DNA of 64,000 nucleotides from CAYMTR01 sp964393405 (GCA_964393405.1 CAYMTR010000009.1:28972-92971); one strand, 5' to 3'. Numbered from the stretch's first letter, positions 28,540-38,198 are shown. Made by a program: numbers and translations. The notes: generated from the sequence alone by a model not told the origin.

Positions 28540-29814
28540 CTAATTGTATAAACAAAGAAGGTCAACATCAGGCCAACTGTCGACTTTATTTAGAATTTTC
28601 CTCATTTCTCTGGCAACAATCCTAGAAAAATAAGGTCCTTTCCAAGTACTCGTATTAGATAAAAACACCCATTCAGTACCGTCATTTCCTCGATACAAAA
28701 CAGCAGCAGTTCCAGCAAAGGTCCCAGTTCTGATTATTCCATCATCATGCAGTTCTTTCCATCCTAAGGTCTCTCCCAGCCCACCTGACATTTGGTTAAA
28801 GCTTGCCTCAGAAATTATATCTTTAACTTCATTAAAACCATCAATATGTACTAAAAATTTTGATAAATCTATTGAAGATGCGATCCATCCTCCTGCAGCC
28901 CCTAATAGTTTGACATCGTTACCTCCATACATCTTAGGAACTAGGGCAGAATCGCCTGTAAATGACATTTTAAAGCAAGAATCGCTTTGATCGTAATAAG
29001 TTACTTCCTGAGCATAACGATCTTCAAAAAGGTTGTTAGCAATTTCCATATCCCTAATTCCCATAGGCTTGAGAATCTCTTTTTTAACCCATTCGTCGTA
29101 AGGCTTTTTGGTTACCCTTTCAATTACTTCACCAAGGAAAAGATATCCCATATTTGAATAACTGTTCATTGTACCTGGCTTAAAATGTAGTCTTCTTTTA
29201 ATTGCAAACTTTATAAAAGTATCAACAGTAACTGGAGGCTCAACCTTTACAAGTTCAGCAACCCTCAATGGATTAAACATTGGATCACCATACCTTTGAG
29301 TCCATCCTCCTGAATGGTTTAATAAATTTAAAACTGTAATGTCAAGTAGTTGGGGATCTTTAATATCCAAATATTGTTGATCGTTTATAATACCATCTTT
29401 TCCAAAAACTTTGTCATCAAGAGTGATTTTTCCCTGCTCAACAAGTTTCATAATTGCAACAGCTGTAATCAATTTTGAAACACTAGCAAGTCGAAAAGAA
29501 TGTTCAGGAGTAGTTTTTATCTTATCTTTAGTGTTAGCATATCCATAAGCTCTAGAAAATATCAATTTTTCATTTTTAATAATAGCTATAGAAATACCCC
29601 TAAGACTATAAAATTGTCTAAATCGCTCAAACTCTTCATCTACATAATTCGATTTATCAAATGCCGACAATTCCTTAATCATTAATTTTCTTATTGGATC
29701 GGAATAAACGAATGAGTCTTGGGATTCTGAACTTCTGTTGTATAAAAAAGATTGTAAAGGATAAAAAAATACAATCAGAAATACTATAATCAATTTTAAA
29801 TTTCTTCTTTTCAT
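28540..29814 (-). CDS. Serine hydrolase, beta-lactamase class C / penicillin-binding family
   Basis: The 424 residues start with a membrane or signal segment (KLIIVFLIVFFYPLQSF) and contain a class C-like domain with Ser-Val-Ser-Lys (SxxK) in FRLASVSKLITA, YSN (YxN) in MNSYSNMGYLFL, and HSGGW. The third KTG-like box is replaced by an RTGTFAGTA stretch, where Gly-Thr follows Arg-Thr. It acts outside the cytoplasm, probably as an esterase or D-amino-acid peptidase; resistance is not implied. An alternative ATG three codons upstream is possible. It lies 26 bp after pyrD. Confidence 0.85.
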   Translation of the reverse strand: MKRRNLKLIIVFLIVFFYPLQSFLYNRSSESQDSFVYSDPIRKLMIKELSAFDKSNYVDEEFERFRQFYSLRGISIAIIKNEKLIFSRAYGYANTKDKIKTTPEHSFRLASVSKLITAVAIMKLVEQGKITLDDKVFGKDGIINDQQYLDIKDPQLLDITVLNLLNHSGGWTQRYGDPMFNPLRVAELVKVEPPVTVDTFIKFAIKRRLHFKPGTMNSYSNMGYLFLGEVIERVTKKPYDEWVKKEILKPMGIRDMEIANNLFEDRYAQEVTYYDQSDSCFKMSFTGDSALVPKMYGGNDVKLLGAAGGWIASSIDLSKFLVHIDGFNEVKDIISEASFNQMSGGLGETLGWKELHDDGIIRTGTFAGTAAVLYRGNDGTEWVFLSNTSTWKGPYFSRIVAREMRKILNKVDSWPDVDLLCLYN

Positions 29815-29840
29815 TGGTAACATTTGTAAACTATATAGAA

Positions 29841-30752
29841 TTACATTTGTAATCCTCCGATTAAGTCGCTTATTGACTGTATGTTGTGTCTGTCCAAATA
29901 TTCGTTTATACCTTCAACTACTTCAAGTGCAGTCATTGGATTTATAAAATTAGCAGTACCTATCTGAACGGCTGAGGCTCCAGCTAGAATAAACTCAATT
30001 GCGTCAGTAGCATTCATTATACCCCCAAGTCCAATAACCGGCACATTTACAGACTTGTAAACCTGCCAGACCATCCTGAGAGCTATTGGTTTAATTGCAG
30101 GACCGGACAAGCCTCCAGTAATTGTTGATAACTTTGGTCTTCTGTTTTCAGCGTCTATGGCCATTCCTAAGAAAGTATTGGTAAGAGAGACGCTATCTGC
30201 CCCCCCGTTAACAACAGCTCTGGCAATCTCAGATATATCAGTAACATTGGGTGAAAGCTTGACTATCAAAGTTTTGTCGTAAACACGTCTAACCTCTTTA
30301 GTAACCTTTTCAGCCATTGCCGCATCTGTTCCAAAAGCCATGCCCCCCTGTTTTACGTTAGGACAAGAAATATTCAACTCAATAGCAGGGATCTTATCTA
30401 GCTCGTTGATGACTTTAGTGAGTTCAATATATTCATCAATCGATGAACCGTTTACGTTGATAATAACGTTAGTGTCGTATTTTTTCACTGTAGGATAGAT
30501 GTTTTTGCAGAAATAATCTATCCCTTTGTTCTGTAGGCCAACAGCATTAAGCATACCGGAACTAGTTTCTGCCATCCTAGGATAATCGTTACCTTCGCGA
30601 TAATGTAGAGTTGTACCTTTTAAAATAATACCGCCTAAAAGGTCAACATCAAAAAAATCATCAAACTCGGCACCATTTCCAAAAGTACCCGAAGCTGTTA
30701 TAACCGGATTTTTAAGATCCAGTTCATGTATTTTTATCCTTAAATCTGCCAT
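29841..30752 (-). CDS. pyrD: Dihydroorotate dehydrogenase B, catalytic subunit
   Basis: PyrD oxidises dihydroorotate to orotate in pyrimidine synthesis. The 303-residue class 1B type uses FMN and passes electrons to PyrK. The substrate loop NISCPNVKQGG has the catalytic Cys, and FMN-phosphate motifs GLSGPAIKPIALRM and IGLGGIMNATDAIEFILAGA are present. The start overlaps the pyrK end by 13 bp, fixing their coupling. Confidence 0.97.
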   Translation of the reverse strand: MADLRIKIHELDLKNPVITASGTFGNGAEFDDFFDVDLLGGIILKGTTLHYREGNDYPRMAETSSGMLNAVGLQNKGIDYFCKNIYPTVKKYDTNVIINVNGSSIDEYIELTKVINELDKIPAIELNISCPNVKQGGMAFGTDAAMAEKVTKEVRRVYDKTLIVKLSPNVTDISEIARAVVNGGADSVSLTNTFLGMAIDAENRRPKLSTITGGLSGPAIKPIALRMVWQVYKSVNVPVIGLGGIMNATDAIEFILAGASAVQIGTANFINPMTALEVVEGINEYLDRHNIQSISDLIGGLQM

Positions 30753-31516
30753 TGGAGTTCGTTTACATTAAAAACAGGTCCTTCAGTACAAACACATTTG
30801 TTGCCATCATTAGTTTTCGTAACACAGCATAAACACACGCCGAAGCCGCAAGCCATAAGGTTCTCGAGCGATACTTCGCAATCAATTTTCATTGAAATTG
30901 CTTTTGCAGCTACAGACTTCATCATCAATTCTGGTCCACAACAATAAATTCTGTTAAAACCTTTGGGATCGTTAAAAATTCCATGCTGTACAACAAATCC
31001 CTTTTCTCCCAAAGTTCCATCATCTGTTGTAATATATAGCTCTCCGTTTTTTTCAAATTCATCAATAAGAATATGGTCTTTTGATGAACGAGCTCCAAGC
31101 AGAACGTGTACTTCAGCCTTAGCTTTCGTAGACTCTTTAGCCAAATGCAACATTGGTGCTATGCCTACCCCTCCTCCAACAAGAAGTACCCTTTCGCCAG
31201 CAGCAGGCAAGGTAAATCCGTTACCTAATGGAAAAACCGTATTTAAGACCTCTCCGGGCTTCATATTTGCAATTTTGGACGTCCCCTTGCCAACTTCCTT
31301 GACTAAAATAGAAATTGAATTTAAGCTGTAATTTACGTCATGTATTGAAAAGGGTCTCCTGAGAAATGTTGATGGAGAATCTTCAACAAGAATATTAACA
31401 AATTGACCCGGGTTTATTATTTCCAACTGTTGCTCATATTTTAGAACAAGCAGATTGTTATTATAATTGAGTTTTTTGTTTTGCAGTATCTCTAAATCAG
31501 AAACTCTTTTGTTCAT
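30740..31516 (-). CDS. pyrK: Dihydroorotate dehydrogenase B, electron-transfer subunit
   Basis: PyrK carries FAD and a 2Fe-2S cluster and hands electrons from PyrD to NAD. The 258 residues show the FAD-binding RRPFSIHD motif, the NAD-binding VGGGVGIAP and the C-terminal Cys cluster in LMACGFGVCLCCVTK followed by CVCTEGPVF. I chose the ATG at 31516 (MNKRVSDLEIL) because homologues start here and a TATATTTG element lies 21 nt upstream; a longer frame begins at 31588 inside the next gene. Confidence 0.95.
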   Translation of the reverse strand: MNKRVSDLEILQNKKLNYNNNLLVLKYEQQLEIINPGQFVNILVEDSPSTFLRRPFSIHDVNYSLNSISILVKEVGKGTSKIANMKPGEVLNTVFPLGNGFTLPAAGERVLLVGGGVGIAPMLHLAKESTKAKAEVHVLLGARSSKDHILIDEFEKNGELYITTDDGTLGEKGFVVQHGIFNDPKGFNRIYCCGPELMMKSVAAKAISMKIDCEVSLENLMACGFGVCLCCVTKTNDGNKCVCTEGPVFNVNELQWQI

Positions 31517-31536
31517 TTGAATATAAATTTTCCCGG

Positions 31537-31544
31537 CAAATATA
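31537..31544 (-). promoter_or_regulatory. -7 promoter element for pyrK-pyrD
   Basis: The minus strand reads TATATTTG, ending 21 nt before the pyrK start. It sits in the 34-bp gap after the XRE regulator stop. Confidence 0.45.
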
Positions 31545-31550
31545 GTATAT

Positions 31551-31994
31551 TTATTCTGCAGGTCGAAAATCTTCGAATGTATGATCACTATAAAATATCA
31601 ACACTTTAACGATTCGTTTATGATCATGCTTTAATTCAATAATTTCACTTTTCCCTTTTTCTGATTCTTCTTTAGGTTTAGATTCCTTTTCTATGATATC
31701 TGTTTGATTTAACTTTTCAGACACTTGAGGCTTTTTGACATCTGTAAACAAAGTTTTAGGCACTTGTTCAACTCCATTTTTCTTGTTTATGTAGATATCT
31801 CCTTCACCTGTTAAAAGCCATCTTGAATTAATATTAGAAAAAGATTCAAGAATTTTCTGTATAAAGGAGAATCCTGGATTGTTTCGTCCATTTAGAACAT
31901 GCGAAACACTTGATCTTTGGACACCAATCTTATCGGCAAATTCAGCTGCAGAGATATGTTCAGCCTCTATGAATTTTATAATCCTGTCTTTCAT
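31551..31994 (-). CDS. XRE-family helix-turn-helix regulator
   Basis: The 147 residues carry an N-terminal HTH (about 1-60; EFADKIGVQRSSVSHVLNGR) followed by LTGEGDIY, typical of short Bacteroidota XRE proteins, and a charged C-terminal tail of about 70 residues without a recognised effector domain. Three TTACATTTGT-like sites lie 50-110 bp upstream. It is upstream of pyrK-pyrD, but nothing shows that it regulates pyrimidine synthesis. Confidence 0.88.
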   Translation of the reverse strand: MKDRIIKFIEAEHISAAEFADKIGVQRSSVSHVLNGRNNPGFSFIQKILESFSNINSRWLLTGEGDIYINKKNGVEQVPKTLFTDVKKPQVSEKLNQTDIIEKESKPKEESEKGKSEIIELKHDHKRIVKVLIFYSDHTFEDFRPAE

Positions 31995-32008
31995 TTTTGT
32001 GGAAGTTA

Positions 32009-32016
32009 CAAAGTTA
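32009..32016 (-). promoter_or_regulatory. -7 promoter element for the XRE gene
   Basis: The minus strand reads TAACTTTG, ending 15 nt before the XRE start codon. Confidence 0.4.
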
Positions 32017-32041
32017 AATCTTGTGCAGAATGAATCCTTTT

Positions 32042-32106
32042 ACAAATGTAATAAATAATTAAACAATGCGAGTTACATTTGTGTTTTCATTGTTGTTTAC
32101 ATTTGT
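32042..32106. promoter_or_regulatory. Candidate operator cluster upstream of the XRE regulator
   Basis: ACAAATGTAA (32042-32051) is the exact reverse complement of TTACATTTGT, which occurs at 32073-32082 and 32097-32106. The latter two are 24 bp apart. Repeats at a regulator promoter suggest binding sites, but this is inference. Confidence 0.4.
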
Positions 32107-32876
32107 ATTGTTGTGTATTCCTCTACACTTAGTATATCTCAGGCCTAACAGGCATTTAAGCAAAGTACCTGTCCGTGAATTTATCGTTTATATAAATACT
32201 CCTATGTATCTGATTATGTGGCATTTTATAAATCTAATTCTATATATAAGTGACTAAATACTGAAATAATTCACAATTGTGTAATTGTACTTAAACAAGT
32301 ATTTGATAAAAAGCACGTTTATCAGCTGGTAATCAATATCATAGGTTTAATATTCATTGTTCTGCTTAATTAACCTTGAGGCAATTAGAATCTAGATCCA
32401 TATGTTTATAGTTTTCTAATTAAAAAGAAGAAATTACACTGATTTCTTGTGTCTAAATGTGAATTCCAGGAGTTTTATTTTTTTTCTAAGGCTATCAGTA
32501 AAATTCATTTGTCATCTGATGTAATTCAAAAGTTTTAGCATTCGCATAATCTAACATTAAAATAATTTCTATAGTAGAATTTATTCTTGCTTATTTTTAT
32601 AAGGTGCCAATTTGCATGCTCACTTTTTATCCCTTCCCCAATTCTCGATTTAAGTGTTTATAATTCGAAAATTCCCTTGTGCAATACGAATTATTTAAGA
32701 TATAAAATTCTCAAGAGGTTTACTCCTTCTCTTTTATATTAGAAGTTATTGATATATAAAACAATATGAGAGTATTTATGTGTTAATTATTTCAATCCAA
32801 ATAGAATATTTAGACTGAAATAATTAATTCGTTAGAAAAATAAGCTTATTCGAATCCTGAATAATAAAGATTTAGG
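32107..32876. other. Long AT-rich noncoding interval
   Basis: I see no supported gene in this 770-bp stretch between the XRE regulator and the metalloprotease gene. It contains a 12-bp inverted repeat (TTAATTATTTCA at 32783-32794, complement at 32816-32827) and a nearby palindrome AATAAGCTTATT. These could end the minus-strand gene that stops at 32877, or may be chance in AT-rich DNA. Confidence 0.55.
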
Positions 32877-35765
32877 TTAAAGGGAGAAATTTACATTAAA
32901 CAAGAAATCAAAATTGACTTTCTTATTAAAAAGATAACTTGTCCTGAACCCTATTTCAAATGGGAAAGTCAAACGTAATAAATTAACATCTGTTTTCAAT
33001 TCAATTCCTGCTGATTGTATATTACTTGTATAATTTGTCTTGACTCCGTTTACTACTTTTGATGCTTCCAAATAAGCATGATCATAAAACATAGTCATCT
33101 TTATTCTTTTTATATATGCAAGTCCACCAATCGGTAGATCAGGATAAAACAATGGCATCATATAATCTATGCTTCCCAGGTACATATAGTTGTTAATTTC
33201 ACTATTGTGTCCCCTAGGGAAACGAATATTATCTGAAAATGAATAATCTCCTTTAAACTTCCTTTGAAAGGCATTATAAACTTGAATTCCATGGGTTTTT
33301 AATACCCCAGGTAATTGCAACCTGTTTGAAATAGAGAAAGCTGAGCCAAAATCAACAACTCCCGGTAATGATTTAGAATATCTTATATCAAGAAAGAAAC
33401 CGAAATCCGGCAATAAATCTTGTTGAGAACTATATATGACGTTGTAAAGATAAATTCTTGCTTCTAAAGAATGAAAAATGCCATCGGGAAAGCTTTTTGG
33501 GGCTTTATCATCTTTCTGATAATTACTTAACCTATAATTTAAGAATGGATAAATCATTCTGTATTTGTTCCCTTTACTAAAGTTTAAAGGCACGTATGTG
33601 CTTAAATTCCAATTGGTCTCGTTAAATGTAAAGGGTATTACTATAGTGTCACTTCCAACCAACTGCATATTCTGGTTATATCTCGGATCAATAAGCCTGT
33701 ATGATGTTTTTGACTTTCCATAGTTAACTTCCGTTTCTATAACAGGAAACCACCCAAAATACTTATATTTTGCATAAAATTCCCCCTTGTCATCATCCCA
33801 CTTATATTTGTAACCAAGCGTGGTCTCAGCTGTTCCAAGCATATTCTGCCCCATAACCGAAACACCAGGATAAAAAGATTGACTTTCAGGATCGATTGAA
33901 ACAGGTGCCCAACTATGAAAATTAAATAAATGTGCCGGCTTAAAATACTTTTCAATACGATAATCGACATTATCAAGTGACTGAAAATCAATAGCTCCTC
34001 CCTCCTGTTTACTTAAGTTCTCAGCTAACGGGAATGGGTCTTTATTTGTTTCCAAATCAAAAGGTTCCAATGATAATAACTCATTATCAGTTTTTACTAC
34101 CCTATATCCATCTGATGAATAATCATTATACAGAATTGCCTCTTGATCAAAACTGTAATCAAATATGCCAAATCTTGAATTTATGACTTTATAAATCTTC
34201 TTGTCGGTTTTTTTTAAGGCATATAAATTATCGGTTCCGGTAAAGCTTCCTATAAAATATATATAATTCCCTCTTTCTTTGGGACTTGTTACTTCCTCTT
34301 TCTTAAAACTCTCAACTTCATTTATTTTTCCTGAATAAGAATCTATAACAACAATTTTTTTAACGTTCTTCTCTAATAACACACTAACTATAGTTTCATC
34401 CTTTTCACCCCATGATGGAGTAATAAATAAATCAAAATCTGGAGTATTTATCCTTTTTAATTCTTCTCCACTCTCTATGTCGATTATTACCAGTGAAAAG
34501 CGGTATTTATCATCGACTTCTACTGCTACAATCTTTTTGTTATCGTTGGAAATAGAAGGAGCAAAAACGTTGTTTTTAAGTTTATAATATCTTGACCTAT
34601 CATTTATTATATCATATACTACTAATGCTGATTTAACGGCATGAGACCATCTAATGTCATTTTTATACTCACACCATACAATTAGGTTTTCCTTGGCAGT
34701 AAATGATCTATCAAATATATATCCGGGGGTTAATATTTTTCTGTCGTTCCCATCGTCCAGTATTGAAACAATTGATGTTACTTCTGATAAACCCGACTTC
34801 AAGGTGTATATATTCCCATCTTCAAGGCGAGCACAATACTTGTAATCAGTGTAATAAAAATTTTCAGGAGATATAATAACTTGTGGAGTTGTAACTTTAA
34901 CTTTATCCTCCTCAATCCATTCTTTTCTTAAACCATTGAAAATAGTATCATATAATGCAACCTTTCCAATTCCTGCTTTCCTTTTAATACCTCTACCAAA
35001 TGGATTCAGAGAAAATGGCTTCTTAGCTACGTTACTAACAACATCATCCCAAAAAAAGTCATTGTATCTTTTTCTTGCTCCCGAAACTAACAGATAGCCA
35101 AATTCATAATGGTTGGCAACATTATCCTTATAGGATCCTAAACTTGCCTTATCGTATTTGTACTTACCTTTCTCAATAAGTTGGGCTTTTATAGTCTTAT
35201 GAAAATCAGGCACTCTTCCTCTCCCACTATTTCCTAGTCCAGTTTCTGCCGAAACAGCATCACCTTCAATAAACCAAAAAGGTAGATATAAACCTGTTAA
35301 TAAAGCTGCAGCTTGCTCTCCGAAAATAAACCTTAGCAATTTCGGCATTTCCGATTCAAGTTTGCTAAGTTGAACCATGTGCCGAAATTCATGTATCGCC
35401 AACTGTTCAAACCAATCCTGAGAATAACAATCCTGAGGCGGCACTGTATACATGTCGATTCTACTCGGAGCCCACCCCAATGAAGCATTTGAAATTGAAG
35501 ATTCTGTATGTAATACAACACTTACTTTCTTTGGTTTGTGGCCTAAGGAAACCGAAGTATATTCATACGATTTCTCTAACAATTTTGCTACTCTTTCACC
35601 TTGTGCTTCAAATCCTTCTGGAAAAATTACATTGAAGTTCACTGACCTTATCTGTTGCCATTTAATCGTCCCTCTGTCCTTGCCATTATTGTAGTATTGC
35701 CCACTAGAGTATATACTAACGGCAAGAAAGATAATAGTAATCAAACAATTACGTAGATAGTTCAT
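32877..35765 (-). CDS. Exported metalloprotease-like / beta-propeller / outer-membrane barrel protein
   Basis: The 962 residues begin with a signal peptide (MNYLRNCLITIIFLAVSIYS). The N-terminal domain (about 25-300) has HEFRH (His125, Glu126, His129) and a downstream WFIEGDAVSAE with Glu167, matching the HExxH plus Glu zinc site of peptidase-MA/gluzincin proteins. The middle (about 310-600) has the repetitive strand pattern of a TolB-like beta-propeller. The last third ends in aromatic strands (VNFDFLFNVNFSL with terminal Leu), as in an outer-membrane barrel. I infer it is anchored in the outer membrane. The ATG at 35765 was chosen because the earlier in-frame ATG at 35798 lies inside the ferritin terminator. 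Activity is unproven. Confidence 0.8.
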   Translation of the reverse strand: MNYLRNCLITIIFLAVSIYSSGQYYNNGKDRGTIKWQQIRSVNFNVIFPEGFEAQGERVAKLLEKSYEYTSVSLGHKPKKVSVVLHTESSISNASLGWAPSRIDMYTVPPQDCYSQDWFEQLAIHEFRHMVQLSKLESEMPKLLRFIFGEQAAALLTGLYLPFWFIEGDAVSAETGLGNSGRGRVPDFHKTIKAQLIEKGKYKYDKASLGSYKDNVANHYEFGYLLVSGARKRYNDFFWDDVVSNVAKKPFSLNPFGRGIKRKAGIGKVALYDTIFNGLRKEWIEEDKVKVTTPQVIISPENFYYTDYKYCARLEDGNIYTLKSGLSEVTSIVSILDDGNDRKILTPGYIFDRSFTAKENLIVWCEYKNDIRWSHAVKSALVVYDIINDRSRYYKLKNNVFAPSISNDNKKIVAVEVDDKYRFSLVIIDIESGEELKRINTPDFDLFITPSWGEKDETIVSVLLEKNVKKIVVIDSYSGKINEVESFKKEEVTSPKERGNYIYFIGSFTGTDNLYALKKTDKKIYKVINSRFGIFDYSFDQEAILYNDYSSDGYRVVKTDNELLSLEPFDLETNKDPFPLAENLSKQEGGAIDFQSLDNVDYRIEKYFKPAHLFNFHSWAPVSIDPESQSFYPGVSVMGQNMLGTAETTLGYKYKWDDDKGEFYAKYKYFGWFPVIETEVNYGKSKTSYRLIDPRYNQNMQLVGSDTIVIPFTFNETNWNLSTYVPLNFSKGNKYRMIYPFLNYRLSNYQKDDKAPKSFPDGIFHSLEARIYLYNVIYSSQQDLLPDFGFFLDIRYSKSLPGVVDFGSAFSISNRLQLPGVLKTHGIQVYNAFQRKFKGDYSFSDNIRFPRGHNSEINNYMYLGSIDYMMPLFYPDLPIGGLAYIKRIKMTMFYDHAYLEASKVVNGVKTNYTSNIQSAGIELKTDVNLLRLTFPFEIGFRTSYLFNKKVNFDFLFNVNFSL

Positions 35766-35783
35766 TAATAAGGTCATCGTAAT

Positions 35784-35811
35784 AAAAAAAGCGATCATTA
35801 AGACCGCTTTT
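35784..35811 (-). terminator. Rho-independent terminator of ferritin
   Basis: A 10-bp stem including one G-U pair (35787-35796 with 35802-35811) and a 5-base loop is followed on the minus strand by a T run. It starts 19 bp after the ferritin stop. Confidence 0.88.
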
Positions 35812-35830
35812 ATATCTAATTAATTTAAAA

Positions 35831-36346
35831 TTAAGCCTGAGTTTGTGTAGCGTCAACAAATACCCTAGTAGCAAGGTCTCTATCAATCAGTAACATACCT
35901 TGTCCTTTTCCTTCAACAAGTTTAAGCTGATCGAGAATTGTCTGTACGTTTGCTTCTTCTTCTACTTGTTCATCAACAAACCACATTAGCATGCTACGTG
36001 TTGCGTGATCGCTTACTTCTATGGAAATATCCATAAGTTTATTTATTGAATCAGTAACATACCTTTCGTGATCGAGTGTTTTTTCAAACATTTCTATTAC
36101 ACTTCCAAATTCGTTCGGCACACTTTCAATTGCGCTCAATGTAACTTTGCCATTTCTTTCAATAATATAATCAAAGAACTTATTGGCATGTGTCAGCTCT
36201 TCATTTGCTTGAACCTTCATCCAATTGGCAACTCCAGGCAATCCAAGTGTCTGTGCATAAGCACACATAGACAAATATAAATAAGAAGAATACAACTCCT
36301 TATTTATCTGCTCATTAAGAGCCTTTTCCATTTTTTCTTTAAGCAT
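35831..36346 (-). CDS. ftnA: Non-haem ferritin
   Basis: Ferritin stores iron in a 24-mer cytoplasmic cage. The 171 residues have the ferroxidase ligands in ELYSSYLYLSM, EELTHANKFFDY and EQVEEEANVQTIL, with the four-helix bundle length of the FtnA group. It has a strong terminator and stands alone. No Fur box is visible in the short upstream stretch. Confidence 0.96.
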   Translation of the reverse strand: MLKEKMEKALNEQINKELYSSYLYLSMCAYAQTLGLPGVANWMKVQANEELTHANKFFDYIIERNGKVTLSAIESVPNEFGSVIEMFEKTLDHERYVTDSINKLMDISIEVSDHATRSMLMWFVDEQVEEEANVQTILDQLKLVEGKGQGMLLIDRDLATRVFVDATQTQA

Positions 36347-36426
36347 GATATATTAATTTTTTTTTGTTAGTAATCTATTTCATAAAGTTAACAATCAAAA
36401 TTCAAAAAAGATTAAAAAATCTCTGC

Positions 36427-38147
36427 TTAACCATTAAAATCAAGATTAAAGAGATTTTTCATCTTGACCAATGAAGGATTCTTCTTTAACATTGCCTGAA
36501 GCTTTTGATCTTCGGTAAGTAACTTATCCTGATGACTTTCATGCTTCAACTCAATCTTGATATCAATTTTGCTATTTTTCAAAGTCCTGATTAAATATCC
36601 CATTAACTCAGGCTTTACCGACCTCATCTGATCGAGTTGAACAGAATTCTCAAACTGAATCCTTACTTTAAAATTATCAAGCAATTCGGGTTTATTCGAC
36701 AATGTATTGTATAGGTGTACTTGTTCTGAATGTTTTAAGGCAAACTCCTCCCATACTTTCTGAAGTTGCTCCTCTGTAAAGTATTCGTCAATTTTGAAAG
36801 CATCATCAGCATAGTTTTTTGGAATTCCTACTTCAGCCTCTTCTTCTTTTGCTTTACCATTTAGTGCGTCAGAAATTGACGGAGTATCAATATCAGTTCT
36901 TTTTCTTTGTGGAATAATTGTTTTTGATGCCTTTTTCTCAGTCTGAACTTTAGTCTCTACATCTGGCGTTCTTTCACTTTGTCCAGAAAATGGTATATTG
37001 AAGATAGGATCAATCCTCAGCTTATCAATCGACCATTCAGTCTCTACTTTTTTTTTTGACCTAATTGTCCAATTTTAATCAAAGCAAGCTCAATAAGTAG
37101 CCTTTTGTTTTGTGATGTCTTGTAATTTAAATCACACTGGTTTGCAATCTCAATTGACCTGACAAGAAATTCATAATCACATGCTGCCGCCTGAACGCTA
37201 TATTTGCCCTGAACTTCTTTTCCTACATCAAGCAATTGTATCGTTGATTGGTCTTTACATACAAGAAGATCACGAAAATGAGAATTCAATCCGGTGATAA
37301 AATGTTGCCCGTCAAATCCATTTTCAAGAATTTCATTAAATATTAAAAGTGATTCTGAAATCTCTGATTTTAGAAAACAATCAGTCAACTTAAAGTAGTA
37401 ATCGTAATCAAGGACATTAAGATTTGAAATTACATCCTGATATGTAACACTTCTGCCTGAGAAGCTCACTATTTGATCAAATATAGATAGGGCGTCGCGC
37501 ATGGCACCATCGGCTTTCTGAGCAATGATGTTTACTCCTGCTTCTTCAACTTCTATGCCCTCCTTTTCTGCTACAAATTTTACGTACCCGGCAATATCTG
37601 AAATCTTTATCCTATTGAAATCAAATATCTGACAGCGAGAAAGAATTGTAGGAATAATCTTATGCTTCTCTGTTGTTGCAAGAATGAATATCGCATGTTT
37701 TGGTGGCTCTTCCAAAGTCTTCAAAAATGCGTTGAATGCACTTTGTGACAACATATGGACTTCATCGATTATATAAACACTGTATTTACCAATCTGTGGA
37801 GGAACCCTAACTTTGTCTGTCAACGACCTTATGTCGTCAACGGAGTTGTTAGATGCAGCATCAAGCTCATGAATATTGTATGATCTGTTTTCGTTGAACG
37901 AAAGGCATGATTCACACTGATTACATGGTTCAAAATCTGATGAAACATTCTGGCAGTTTAATGTTTTTGCAAAAATCCTTGCACAAGTAGTTTTACCAAC
38001 TCCCCTCGGACCGCAAAACAAATAAGCATGCGCCATCTGATTGTTCTTGATAGCATTCTTTAAGGTTGCAGTAATAGATTGCTGACCTACAACTGACATA
38101 AATGTTGAAGGGCGATATTTTCGTGCAGAAACAATAAAATCTTCCAT
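36427..38147 (-). CDS. dnaX: DNA polymerase III subunits gamma and tau, with A10 frameshift site
   Basis: DnaX loads the sliding clamp and, in its tau form, links polymerase cores to the helicase. The zero frame from 38147 stops at 37044, giving 367 residues with P-loop GPRGVGKTTCARIFAK, the zinc-binding Cys set (CNQCESC), DEVHML and TTEKHKI. The stop TAG follows directly after A10 (37048-37057). In the -1 frame translation runs on for 206 codons, through a charged linker to a C-terminal domain (EEQLQKVWEEFALKHSEQV), ending at 36427. The total tau form would be about 573 residues. The gene thus needs slippage for tau; a sequencing error in the homopolymer is the alternative. Confidence 0.9.
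37047..37057 (-). promoter_or_regulatory. dnaX slippery site (A10)
   Basis: The minus strand has GGTC followed by ten A and GTAG. The zero frame reads CAA-AAA-AAA-AAG-TAG. A shift of -1, or one added A in the transcript, gives CAA-AAA-AAA-AAA-GTA and joins the 206-codon extension. Confidence 0.75.
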
Positions 38148-38164
38148 AATATATTGATTGACCT

Positions 38165-38198
38165 CAAAGATAAAGATTGTATCATTAACTATATCAAA
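38165..38198 (-). promoter_or_regulatory. Promoter of dnaX
   Basis: The minus strand reads TTTG (38195-38198), a 22-bp spacer and TATCTTTG (38165-38172), 18 nt upstream of the dnaX start. Confidence 0.5.

Noticed and set aside
28540..29814. An antibiotic-resistance beta-lactamase
   Set aside because: The class C-like motifs are shared by many esterases and peptidases, and the KTG box is not canonical.
32066..32257. A 63-codon hydrophobic plus-strand frame
   Set aside because: AT-rich DNA with no family match, no promoter element and an overlap with the XRE operator-like repeats.
36427..36702. A separate 91-codon gene with an ATG at 36702
   Set aside because: It is the C-terminal part of the tau extension; the same frame is open from the A10 site through to its stop.
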